Source: an uncultured Clostridia bacterium (GTDB lineage: Bacteria > Bacillota > Clostridia > TANB77 > CAG-508). From it: DNA of 48,804 bases. The notes below the pieces were generated by a model, which saw only the letters and a program-made list of their open reading frames with translations, did not search any database and was not told the origin of the DNA. The position numbers and the translations under genes were made by a program. Of the stretch, positions 8,030 through 16,049 are shown piece after piece; the stretch's first letter is position 1, and each line of letters begins with the position of its first letter. The stretch is from NCBI GenBank assembly GCA_947631785.1, contig CANRMR010000012.1:1-48804 (forward strand). Reading direction: 5' to 3'.

Positions 8030-9223
8030 ATGCGTGAAATAGTTATAAACAAAAATGAAAAACAACTAGACATTATTTTGTTAGAAAATGGAAATGTAAT
8101 TGAAAAATATAAAGAAAACAATGCACAAAATAGAATTGAAGGAAATATATACCTTGGAAAAGTGCAAAATGTTTTACCAGGTATGCAAGCAGCATTTATA
8201 GATATAGGAGAAGAAAAAAATACATTTATTCATCTAAAAGACGTCTTGCCAAAGGTTGATGAGACAAAGCATGATATAAAAGATATTTTAAAAGAAAAAA
8301 ATATTAAAGAAATTGTAAAACCAGGTATGAAAATAATTGTACAAGTAAAAAGAGATGCAACAAACAAAAAAGGAGCAAGAGTATCTACCCACATTAGCCT
8401 GCCAAGTAGATTTGCAGTATTAATGCCAAATGCAGACTTTATTACAATATCACAAAAAATAGAAGATGAAAAAGAAAAATTACGTTTAACAAAAATTGTA
8501 AAAGAAACTCTACCTAAAGGGTATGGAGCAATTATAAGAACAGCAGCTTATAAAAAACAAGATGAGCAAATAAAAGAAGATTTAATAAAAACAGTAGAAA
8601 AATGGGAAACAATTAAAAAGGATGCAGAAAAAATACAAGAAGAAAATAAACCACAAATATTATATGAAAGTTTAGATTTAATTCAAAAATTTTTATTAGA
8701 TGTTATAGATCAACAAATAGAAAAAATTACAGTAAATGACAAACAAATTTTAAATAAAGTAGAAAAATTTACAAAAGAAGTTATTGATAAAAAAATAAAC
8801 ATTGAATGCATAGAAAATACAAATTTACTTAGCACATATGATATAGATAAACAATTAGAAAAAATAGCAAATAGAAAAGTATGGCTTAAATGTGGAGGAT
8901 TTATTACAATAGATTATACAGAGGCATTAACTGCAATTGATGTAAATTCTGGAAAATATGTAGGAACAAAGGACTTAGAACAAACCGTATTTACAGTAAA
9001 TAAAGAAGCAAGTATTGAAATTGCAAAACAGCTAAGATTAAGAGATATTGGCGGAATGATAATTATAGATTATATAGATATGCAAAAAAAAGAAAATAAA
9101 CAAAAGATAGTAGAAATATTAGAAGAAAATTTAAAAAAAGATCGTTCAAAAACGCAGGTAATAGGTTTTACAAAATTAAACTTGTTAGAAATGACACGTA
9201 AGCATATGTTCTCAAATGAATAA
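8030..9223 (+). CDS. rng: Ribonuclease G/E family protein, lacking the C-terminal zinc-link region
   Basis: The protein has the S1-like N-terminus (MREIVINKNE, then GNIYLGKVQNVLPGMQAAFIDIG) and the two catalytic Asp segments TAIDVNSGKY and IIIDYIDM of single-strand-specific endoribonucleases that process rRNA and mRNA. The frame stops right after LEMTRKHMFSNE. The CPxC zinc link and small domain that normally follow the MTRKR segment and support tetramerisation in RNase E/G are absent, making the protein roughly 70 residues short. An in-frame ATG lies at 8015, but AGAGAGG abuts it; the ATG at 8030 gives the normal N-terminus and fits the double-ATG pattern seen at several genes here. It sits between pth and disA on the same strand. 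Confidence 0.88.
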   Translation: MREIVINKNEKQLDIILLENGNVIEKYKENNAQNRIEGNIYLGKVQNVLPGMQAAFIDIGEEKNTFIHLKDVLPKVDETKHDIKDILKEKNIKEIVKPGMKIIVQVKRDATNKKGARVSTHISLPSRFAVLMPNADFITISQKIEDEKEKLRLTKIVKETLPKGYGAIIRTAAYKKQDEQIKEDLIKTVEKWETIKKDAEKIQEENKPQILYESLDLIQKFLLDVIDQQIEKITVNDKQILNKVEKFTKEVIDKKINIECIENTNLLSTYDIDKQLEKIANRKVWLKCGGFITIDYTEALTAIDVNSGKYVGTKDLEQTVFTVNKEASIEIAKQLRLRDIGGMIIIDYIDMQKKENKQKIVEILEENLKKDRSKTQVIGFTKLNLLEMTRKHMFSNE

Positions 9224-9290
9224 ATGTAAAATTAATTAAAATTTGCAAAAGCTAGGATGAAAATATATACTAAAAAAATGTTTATGAAAG

Positions 9291-10382
9291 ATGGTGATGA
9301 TAGCCTTGAGAGAAAATAATGAAAGTGTACTTACAGATATTTTAAAATTAATTGCACCAGGTACAGAAATAAGACAAGGATTAGATAATATTTTAAAAGC
9401 AAAAACAGGAGGACTAATTGTAATTGGAGATTCTAAAGAAGTGTTAGACCTAGTAGATGGTGGATTTTACATAAACGAAGAATATACATCCTCAAGATTA
9501 TACGAACTTGCTAAAATGGATGGAGCAATAATTTTAAGTTCAGATTTAAAGAAAATATTGTATGCAAATGCACAGCTTATTCCAGATTCAAAAATACCAA
9601 CAAAAGAAACAGGAACAAGACACAGAACAGCAGAACGTACAGCAAAACAAACTAAAGAATTAGTTATTAGCATCTCTCAAAGAAGAAACATTATTACAGT
9701 CTTTAAGGACAATTTAAGATATGTTTTAGAAGATACATCAAAAGTACTAACAAAAGCAAACCAAGCACTTCAAACAATAGAAAATTACAAAAAAGTATTT
9801 GATAGTAAATTAAACATATTAAACGAGTATGAATTTAATGATATAGTAACACTAGACAATGTAATTACAGCAATACAAAGAGCAGAAATGGTTATGAAAG
9901 TAGTAGAAGAAGTACAAAAATCAATATATGAACTTGGAGAAGAAGGAAGACTAGTCCAAATGCAATTAAACGAATTAATAGGTAACTTAGAAAAAGAAGA
10001 ACTATTAATTATAAAAGACTACATGGTAAAACAAAAACGTAAAACACCAGAAAAAATACTAGACGAAATTATACATTTAGAATATGAAGAATTAATGTTA
10101 CCACAAACAATATCAAAAATATTAGGATACGAAAACTTCGACAATTATGAAGAAGTGGGGGTATATACAAAAGGATACCGTATTTTAAGCAAAATACCAA
10201 GAATGCCAAACAACATAGTTGAAAACCTAGTAAAATCCTTCAAATCATTCCAACATATATTAGTAGCCGACATACCAAAACTAGACGAAGTAGATGGAAT
10301 AGGAGAAGTAAGAGCACGTACAATCATGCAATCATTAAAAAGAATGCAAGAACAATTCGTATTTGATAATATAATGATTTAG
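9291..10382 (+). CDS. disA: Diadenylate cyclase DisA
   Basis: DisA makes cyclic di-AMP from two ATP and scans DNA for damage or branched structures. The DAC domain shows the DGA motif (77-79, in YELAKMDGAIIL) and the RHR motif (110-112, in GTRHRTAER). It is followed by a helical linker and C-terminal helix-hairpin-helix repeats (LDEVDGIGEVRARTI) that bind DNA. The length matches the family. The start is uncertain: ATG 9291, ATG 9297 and TTG 9306 are all in frame, and the GGTGATG element just upstream could serve the TTG. The usual partner radA is not in this window; RNase G precedes it and an accessory region follows. Confidence 0.96.
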   Translation: MVMIALRENNESVLTDILKLIAPGTEIRQGLDNILKAKTGGLIVIGDSKEVLDLVDGGFYINEEYTSSRLYELAKMDGAIILSSDLKKILYANAQLIPDSKIPTKETGTRHRTAERTAKQTKELVISISQRRNIITVFKDNLRYVLEDTSKVLTKANQALQTIENYKKVFDSKLNILNEYEFNDIVTLDNVITAIQRAEMVMKVVEEVQKSIYELGEEGRLVQMQLNELIGNLEKEELLIIKDYMVKQKRKTPEKILDEIIHLEYEELMLPQTISKILGYENFDNYEEVGVYTKGYRILSKIPRMPNNIVENLVKSFKSFQHILVADIPKLDEVDGIGEVRARTIMQSLKRMQEQFVFDNIMI

Positions 10383-10435
10383 ATGTAAAACAACTATGAT
10401 AAAAAATGAAAAACACAAAAGGAGAAAAGAAAAAA

Positions 10436-12719
10436 ATGAATAAACCAAACCATGTAATGGTTCGTCAAGACGAACCAAAATCCACAAAGGCATACCCAAC
10501 ACATGTAGGGGCGGACGCCTCTGTCCGCCCAAATGCTATAAAGGCACACCCAAATCATGTAGGGGTTCGTCTTGACGAACCCGCAGGAATTACATTAGTT
10601 GCCTTAATTGTTACAATAGGAGTAATGGTAATACTTGCAGGAGTTGCAATTAACGTATCAAGTAATATGCAAGCAGAAGCACGCTATCAAGAATTCAAAA
10701 CAAAACTAGACATATTACAAACAGAAGTAGTAGAAAAATATGGAAATGCAGGAACCAGCAGCTATGTGCAAGATGGACTAATGCTTCACTATGACGGAAT
10801 AGACAACACACGGAAGCGGACATAACCAAAATACAAGCACATGGCATGACCTAAGCGGAAATGGAAGAGAAGGAATATTGCATGGAGCAACATGGACAGA
10901 AGATGGACAAGGTTTGTACTTTGACGGACAAGACGACTGGGTAGGAATTGGCGAAATGAACTATGATAATATAACCATAGAAACGATTATAATGTATAAT
11001 GATGTTAATAGGAGTCCAATGTGTATACTATGTAATTGTGAATCAGGCGGATATGGTCTATTATCAGTAAATAAAAAAAATATTTATAGAGTTGCTGCTA
11101 GTTCTCCTTATAAAGATGTAGAAAGTATAAATAATGTAGATGTAAATACAAAATATAGTTTATCAGGAAAACATAATCAAAAAGAAATGACTTTATTTGA
11201 AAATGGAAATAAAACATCAAATTCAATACAAGGAAAAATAGAACAAACACATGATAATACAATAATGATATTAGGAGCAGATCCAGATGGCAATAAAGCT
11301 GTAGGAAGTTTCTTCAATGGCACAATATATTCCGTACGTATTTACAACAGAGCCCTAACAGACGAAGAAGTAAAAAACAACTACTTTATAGACCAAATAA
11401 GATACAATGTAGCATTAGAAAAAGATGCAGAAGGTTTTACGCATTATACTGCAGAAGAATTAAAACAAATGGGATTTACAGAAATAGATCAAGATGCATG
11501 GATAAACTGGGATACAAGAGAAGTAAAAATGGAATATGAAGGACAAAAATATTCTAGTGAAAAATTTAATGCACAAAGTAACATTAACGATGTTCAAGCA
11601 AATACAAACTTTAATTTAGACATAAAATACGAAGATAACCGTTATAAAGTAACAGTAGCACCAGAAGAAAATGAAAAAAACATGCAAGTAGCATATAGAG
11701 TAAAAGCAGAATCTGGAAAAGCAGAAAATAACTGGATAATAGTAAATGGATTTAAATTTGAACTTGGAACATATGGCACATACGAAGTAAAGCTAAGTGA
11801 TGGAAAAGGAAACCAAACAATAAAAACAATAAAGCAAACACTAGAAACAGTAAAATCAGATGGAGAAATAGCATACTTAGATGGAACACTAGGAGAGCCA
11901 CTAGTAAATTATAAAATATACGGAAAAAGTGTGCTAGAAGGAGCATCAGCAGAAACAAAAAGTCTAGGACAAACAGGAAGTTTTAATATATTAATAACAG
12001 GAAGAAACATACTAAAGGGAATGAGTACACCATTAGAAGATACAGAATATTGGGATTATGGTTCGCATGGACAATATATACATCCATTAAATGATGGATG
12101 GGCAAATATAGAAAGAGATAATACCAATGGAACAAGTTATGGATGGGTAAATTTATATATTAGAAATAAATATAAAAAGATGTTTAAAGAAAATCAAAAC
12201 TATACTTTATGTTATGAAGTAAGAAATATAAAAGAAAATGGTGGAGAAATCAATCTAACAACTAATCATGGTAATGGTACTATAGGAGATGGGGATGATA
12301 TTTTTAGAAAAACAATTGGAAATTCTAAATTAAGTAGTAGAGAAGAAAATAAGATATATAGTTTTATAGATAAAACAAGTATTGGAGATAGTTTTAAAAA
12401 TTCAGCACATTGTTTAAGAATACTTGCTGATGCAGATGCGGGACAAAAAATAGATTTTGATTTACGTTTTTGGATATATGAAGGAGAGCAAACTGAAAAT
12501 TTAGAATACGAACCATATGATGAAACAATACAAAAAGTAGCAGTAGGAAAACCAATAGCAGGGGAAAGCAGTGGAACAAAAGAACAAATAGAATATGGAA
12601 AAAGTAATCTTCCGAAAATAGAAACAAAAAAAGGAGCAACACATATACTCGTAGAAGACGAAACAGTAGGACAAACAGGAGGAGAATACACATACATAAA
12701 AACAGAAATTTTAAATTAA
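10436..12719 (+). pseudogene. Pilin-like LamG-domain surface protein, split by a frameshift near 10811
   Basis: The first frame (10436-10825) encodes a long leader and then G|ITLVALIVTI and a hydrophobic helix, the N-terminal signature of type IV pilin-like proteins of clostridia (without the usual Glu at position 5). It stops at 10825. The second frame (open from about 10812 to 12719) continues exactly where the first leaves off, with GSGHNQNTSTWHDLSGNG and a LamG/concanavalin-like domain that includes DGQDDWVGIG and YSVRIYNRALTDEEV. Beta-rich modules follow. Removing one base near 10811, or adding one AC unit to the short ACACAC run at 10806-10811, restores a 760-residue protein. AAAAGGAG lies about 11 nt before the ATG at 10436. 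The leader consists almost entirely of translated palindromic repeats. Decay, phase variation and an assembly error all remain possible. Confidence 0.75.
10459..10582 (+). repeat. Three REP-like palindromes translated inside the pilin-like leader
   Basis: The palindromes are at 10459-10476 (GGTTCGTC/GACGAACC), 10509-10530 (GGGCGGAC, loop GCCTCT, GTCCGCCC) and 10563-10582 (GGGTTCGTC/GACGAACCC). They are separated by two 32-nt spacers of similar sequence (AAAT...AAAGGCA...CCCAA...ATGTAG). All are read through in frame and give peptides such as VGADASVRPN and VGVRLDEPAG. Confidence 0.9.
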
Positions 12720-12755
12720 AAAATGAAAAATAGGGGCTACTAGAAAAGAGGAAAA

Positions 12756-13340
12756 ATGCAATATAACCCTAATATTCATAACAGAAAAAGTATTAGACTA
12801 AAAGAATACGATTATACAAAAGCAGGAATGTATTTTATAACAATATGCACAAAAAATAGAGAAAAAATATTATCAAAAATAACAGAAATACCAAATATGC
12901 AAAATGTAGGGGCGGACGCCTCTGTCCGCCCAAATAATACAAGAAAATACCCAAATAATGTAAGGGCAGACGCCTCTGTCTGCCCTGTCAAAATAAATTT
13001 AACATCAATAGGTATAATAATAGAAACAACATTAAAAAATATGATACAAAATGGTATAAAATTACATACATATGTAATAATGCCAAATCATATTCATTTT
13101 ATAATTGAATTGATAGATGTAAATGAAAATGAGGGCGGACAGAGGCGTCCGCCCCTACAAAAAATAATTCAAGGTTTGAAATCAGTAACGGCAAGAAAAT
13201 GTTTTAAATTTGGATATCGTACCATTTGGCAACGAAATTATTACGAACATATTATTAGAAATGAAAAAGAATATATTAAAATATTGGAATATATACAAAA
13301 TAATCCATTAAAATGGTCAGAAGATGAATATAATTCATAA
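12756..13340 (+). CDS. REP-associated tyrosine transposase (RAYT, Y1_Tnp family)
   Basis: This 194-residue protein is related to IS200/IS605 single-strand HUH transposases. It shows the RAYT N-terminus (RKSIRLKEYDYTKAGMYFIT, then ICTKNRE), the HUH motif in MPNHIHFII (H112, H114) and a C-terminal WQRNYYEHIIRNEKEY segment containing the nucleophilic Tyr candidates (Y162, Y163). RAYTs are domesticated enzymes that cut and spread REP palindromes. The gene itself contains three such palindromes in frame, encoding NVGADASVRPN and VRADASVCP between residues 50 and 78 and EGGQRRPPLQ near 126-135. These fall between conserved blocks, so the enzyme could still be active. AGAGGA precedes the ATG. No flanking terminal inverted repeats were seen. 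Confidence 0.88.
   Translation: MQYNPNIHNRKSIRLKEYDYTKAGMYFITICTKNREKILSKITEIPNMQNVGADASVRPNNTRKYPNNVRADASVCPVKINLTSIGIIIETTLKNMIQNGIKLHTYVIMPNHIHFIIELIDVNENEGGQRRPPLQKIIQGLKSVTARKCFKFGYRTIWQRNYYEHIIRNEKEYIKILEYIQNNPLKWSEDEYNS
12910..12985 (+). repeat. Two REP-like palindromes inside the RAYT gene
   Basis: 12910-12931 (GGGCGGAC, GCCTCT, GTCCGCCC) and 12964-12985 (GGGCAGAC, GCCTCT, GTCTGCCC) are separated by 32 nt. The A/T change in the second stem is matched on both arms. Both are translated in frame. Confidence 0.9.
13133..13154 (-). repeat. REP-like palindrome in reverse orientation inside the RAYT gene
   Basis: GGGCGGAC, AGAGGC, GTCCGCCC followed by CCTACA: the inverted form of the GCCTCT-loop type. 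In this orientation it encodes GGQRRPPL in frame. Confidence 0.88.
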
Positions 13341-13347
13341 AAAATTA

Positions 13348-13376
13348 ATTGACAAATTTTTAGAAAAATGATATTT
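13348..13376 (+). promoter_or_regulatory. Promoter of the toxin-antitoxin operon
   Basis: TTGACA (13348-13353), 17-nt spacer, TATTTT (13371-13376). AAGGAGG follows inside the direct repeat at 13381. Confidence 0.6.
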
Positions 13377-13380
13377 TATA

Positions 13381-13406
13381 TAAAAATTATTAAGGAGGAG
13401 AAAAAT
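13381..13406 (+). repeat. 26-bp direct repeat, left copy
   Basis: This stretch (TAAAAATTATTAAGG then AGGAGAAAAAT) is identical to 13930-13955 and contains the ribosome site of the antitoxin gene. The two copies bracket the toxin-antitoxin pair. Confidence 0.9.
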
Positions 13407-13407
13407 A

Positions 13408-13707
13408 ATGAGCGAAACACAAAAGCAGTTATTAATAGATATAAATAATATATCTGTTAAATTAGATGAAGAATCAGCAAAAAAAATAAAAAAAGTAGCT
13501 ACCAGCTTATTAGATGCTAAATTATTAGAAATAATGCCTAAAATAGCATTAAGTGAATTACAGGAATTAGATACTACAGAAAAACTAATGTTATTAGAAG
13601 AGTACTCTTTATCAGAAGAAGAAAGACAAAAAGAAAAAGAAGAGGCAGTACCATTTGAACAAGCATTAGAGGAAGCGGGGTTAACTATTGATGATTTACA
13701 AAATTAA
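13408..13707 (+). CDS. Probable antitoxin of a RelBE-like pair
   Basis: This is a 99-residue, acidic, mostly helical protein. Its C-terminus (EAVPFEQALEEAGLTIDDLQN) resembles the toxin-wrapping tail of RelB/DinJ/Phd-type antitoxins. No confident DNA-binding motif is recognised in the N-terminal half, which has alternating Lys- and Leu-rich helices. AAGGAGGAG precedes the ATG. Its end overlaps the start of a RelE-family toxin gene, which is the main support for the antitoxin role. Antitoxins of this kind normally neutralise the toxin and repress the operon. Confidence 0.7.
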   Translation: MSETQKQLLIDINNISVKLDEESAKKIKKVATSLLDAKLLEIMPKIALSELQELDTTEKLMLLEEYSLSEEERQKEKEEAVPFEQALEEAGLTIDDLQN

Positions 13708-13942
13708 TATAAAAAAGAAAGCTCAGAAATTTATAAATAAACAAGACAAAAAACAACAAATAAGACTTTATAAAGCAATTTACAATTTACCACATGGAGA
13801 TATAAAATTATTAAAAGGATATGATAAAACATATAGATTAAGAGTTGGAGAATATAGAGTTATTTTTGAATGGGTAGAAAATGAAATAATAATAGATGTA
13901 ACTAATGCAGATAATAGGGGAGATATTTATAAAAATTATTAA
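13691..13942 (+). CDS. RelE/ParE-family toxin
   Basis: This 83-residue basic protein carries the family C-terminal signature: YRLRVGEYRVIFEW, then a beta strand and DVTNADNRGDIYKNY. RelE-type members are ribosome-dependent mRNA endonucleases; whether this one is RelE-like or ParE-like cannot be decided here. The ATG at 13691 is chosen over a TTG at 13688 directly before it. The gene overlaps the antitoxin by 17 nt, and its stop codon lies within the right copy of the 26-bp repeat, so gene and repeat travel together. Confidence 0.85.
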   Translation: MIYKINIKKKAQKFINKQDKKQQIRLYKAIYNLPHGDIKLLKGYDKTYRLRVGEYRVIFEWVENEIIIDVTNADNRGDIYKNY

Positions 13943-13955
13943 GGAGGAGAAAAAT
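13930..13955 (+). repeat. 26-bp direct repeat, right copy
   Basis: Identical to 13381-13406. It contains the toxin stop codon and the AAGGAGG ribosome site of the cyclophilin gene. Confidence 0.9.
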
Positions 13956-14733
13956 GAAAAGCGGAGCAAAAAATGTTTTAGCAATTATTGCTATATTAAT
14001 TATAATTGCATTAATTGGATGGATAATATATGGGTATGTACAAAAAGCAAATTACAAAATAGATAACCCAATTGTTACAATGGAAATAGAAGGTATGGGA
14101 ACAGTAAAAATAGAACTATACCCAGATGTTGCACCAAATACTGTTAAAAACTTTATAGCACTTGCAAACAATGGGTTTTATAATGGACTTACATTCCATA
14201 GAGTTATAAAAGACTTTATGGTACAAGGAGGAGACCCAAATGGAGACGGTACAGGAGGAGCAACACTATCTGCGATTGATCCTAGCATTGAAAAAGATTC
14301 AGACCAAGATAAAGAATATACTATAAAAGGAGAATTCTTAAAAAATGGTGTAGAAAATAATTTAAAATGCGAAAGAGGAGTAATTGCAATGGCAAGATCA
14401 GATTACTCATCTATGTCATCTAGCTTAGCAGAAGCAGGATACAATTCTGGATGTTCACAATTTTTCATAGTAACAAAAACTACATCATCATTAGACGGAA
14501 ACTATGCACCATTTGGAAAAGTAATAGAAGGAATGGAAGTAGTAGATCAAATAGAAAATGTAGAAATTGCAGAAGTTACTGATGAAAATACAGCCGAAGA
14601 TAAACCAGTAAATCCACCGGTAATTAAAAGCATAACAGTAGATACTAAAGGTGTAGAATATGGAATGCCAAAAACTGAAGAACCATTTGATTATTCAAGC
14701 TGGATGCAACAATATTATGGATTAAGCTATTAA
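13954..14733 (+). CDS. Membrane-anchored cyclophilin-type peptidyl-prolyl isomerase
   Basis: This 259-residue protein has an N-terminal membrane segment (about 7-28) and an extracytoplasmic cyclophilin domain (about 40-225). Motifs include VKNFIALANNGFYNGLTFHRVIKDFMVQGGDPNGDG (residues about 65-100), with the catalytic Arg in FHRV, and then CSQFFIVT and YAPFGKVIEGMEVVD. It probably assists folding of exported proteins. The domain carries an insertion with Ser-rich MSSSLAEAGYNSG before the SQFFI strand, which is common in clostridial members. The C-terminal tail is Tyr/Gln-rich. Its ribosome site is the 26-bp repeat shared with the upstream toxin-antitoxin pair. Confidence 0.93.
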   Translation: MKSGAKNVLAIIAILIIIALIGWIIYGYVQKANYKIDNPIVTMEIEGMGTVKIELYPDVAPNTVKNFIALANNGFYNGLTFHRVIKDFMVQGGDPNGDGTGGATLSAIDPSIEKDSDQDKEYTIKGEFLKNGVENNLKCERGVIAMARSDYSSMSSSLAEAGYNSGCSQFFIVTKTTSSLDGNYAPFGKVIEGMEVVDQIENVEIAEVTDENTAEDKPVNPPVIKSITVDTKGVEYGMPKTEEPFDYSSWMQQYYGLSY

Positions 14734-14763
14734 AAAAATAGGGATTATATCCCTATTTTTTTG
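14733..14763 (+). terminator. Terminator after the cyclophilin gene
   Basis: AAATAGGG pairs with CCCTATTT across a 7-nt loop and is followed by a T-run. Confidence 0.9.
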
Positions 14764-14789
14764 TTTAATTATACACATGCAAAAAATTT

Positions 14790-14957
14790 TTATTTCTTTT
14801 TATTTTCATCTTTTTTAGAATTAGGAATAACAATATTTTGCTTAATTTTTTTTGTAGATTTTGGCTTATCTGTGGAAATATGATCATAAACAGGTGAAAT
14901 ATCTAGCTCTTTGCCATTTCCAGAAATAACCTCTATTTTTTTAGGTTTGTCTGACAA
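14790..14957 (-). CDS. Small hypothetical protein, TTG start
   Basis: On the minus strand a clear AAGAGGTGG ribosome site (complement of about 14964-14972) precedes a TTG that opens a 55-residue frame: MSDKPKKIEVISGNG, KELDISPVYDHI, then a Lys/Ser-rich tail ending KDENKKK. The compact ISGNGKELDISPVYDHI core looks conserved and reminds me of short clostridial proteins of unknown function. It is convergent with the cyclophilin gene, with the terminator between them. No membrane segment or cysteine is present. Confidence 0.65.
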   Translation of the reverse strand: MSDKPKKIEVISGNGKELDISPVYDHISTDKPKSTKKIKQNIVIPNSKKDENKKK

Positions 14958-15060
14958 TTATACCACCTCTTTTTAATTTTTTAAAATATTATCACATACC
15001 AAAAAAAAAGTAAAGAGCATAATGGTAAATTAAGTAAAATATATTATAAAAGGTGATAAT

Positions 15061-15955
15061 ATGCAATTAATATATTTAAGAAAAGTAAAATTAGAAAAGA
15101 ATAAAGTAACATTAAAAAAGGTTATAAATAAAATAAAGATTTTGTTTAATAGAATAAAATTAGATAAATATGATAATAATAAAGTAATTATTACACTTCC
15201 TTATGAAAAAGAAATAACACAAAAACAAGCAAAAAAAATATTGAAAAAATTAAATAAAAAAATAAAACAAAAAGAAGTTGTAATTAGTCTATGTCAGCAG
15301 TGCAAAAAGGAGGAAAACCTAAAAGAAGTTTTAAAAAATGAAAAATATATCATTTTAGATGGAAAATGGTTATTTACTTGTTTGCTTATAAATATAATAG
15401 AATATATTGCTAAAATTCAAACAAAAAAAATAGAACAATATAGTATAAGTATTCTTGCAAATAAATTATCTAAACAAGAAAAAGAAGTAGTAATTGAACT
15501 TGCACGGAAAAGTAAGAACTATGAATATTATTACTAAAAATATGAAACAATTTAAATATATAGAAAAACAACTGTATGAAAAACAAGCAATTGCATTGCA
15601 AATTACAAACAACAAAAGAAAAAGTATGTTAAAATCTAATATTATAGTTAATGTAGATTTAACTGAAGAAGAATTAAATAAATGTACATTTCCACAAAAT
15701 ATAATAATTATTAATCTAAAAAATAAAATAAATACAAATTCAATAAAATTTGAAGGTATTAATGTAAATGACTGTACTTTAAACATAAAAAGAGAAATTA
15801 AGCCAATAGACGGATTTACAATAAACAGTCTATATGAAAGTATTTTGTATGAAAATAAGTCAAAATTAAAAGAATTAATAGAAAATGAAATAGAAATAAA
15901 TAGCTTAATTGGTATAAATGGAAAAATAGAACAAAGTGAATTTAAATATGCATAA
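15061..15955 (+). pseudogene. Hypothetical clostridial protein split by a frameshift near 15520
   Basis: Frame one (15061-15537, 158 residues) ends IELARKSKN then YEYYY and a stop. Frame two continues at 15521 with MNIITKNMKQFKYIEKQLYE and runs to 15955 (ending EQSEFKYA). Removing one base near 15518-15521 joins SKN to MNIITKN and gives one protein of about 300 residues. From memory, a single-gene family near greA in clostridia has this order (a basic N-terminal half, an ILDGKWLFTCL segment, an I-ELA-K-K-NIIT block, and a DGF-x4-LYES motif near the end); its function is unknown. No transmembrane segment is seen. A true split into two coupled genes is the alternative. Confidence 0.65.
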
Positions 15956-15979
15956 ATTAAAAAATATGTTCTTAAGCTA

Positions 15980-16008
15980 TTGACAAAAATAAAATATTGT
16001 CTTAATAT
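15980..16008 (+). promoter_or_regulatory. Promoter of greA
   Basis: TTGACA at 15980-15985 and TAATAT at 16003-16008 with a 17-nt spacer. AAGGAGGA follows before the ATG at 16050. Confidence 0.7.
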
Positions 16009-16049
16009 AAAGTCATTAAAAAATTAAATCAAAACAAGGAGGACAAAAC

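Noticed and set aside
10459-10582. CRISPR-like array: regular 22-nt palindromic units with 32-nt spacers
   Set aside because: The palindromes differ in stem sequence, the spacers are similar to one another rather than unique, there are at most three or four units per site, they lie in coding frames, and no cas gene is present.
15466-15786. Minus-strand frame of about 100 residues opposite the split hypothetical gene
   Set aside because: It is Phe/Ile-rich antisense of a Lys/Asn-rich coding region and lacks a ribosome site.
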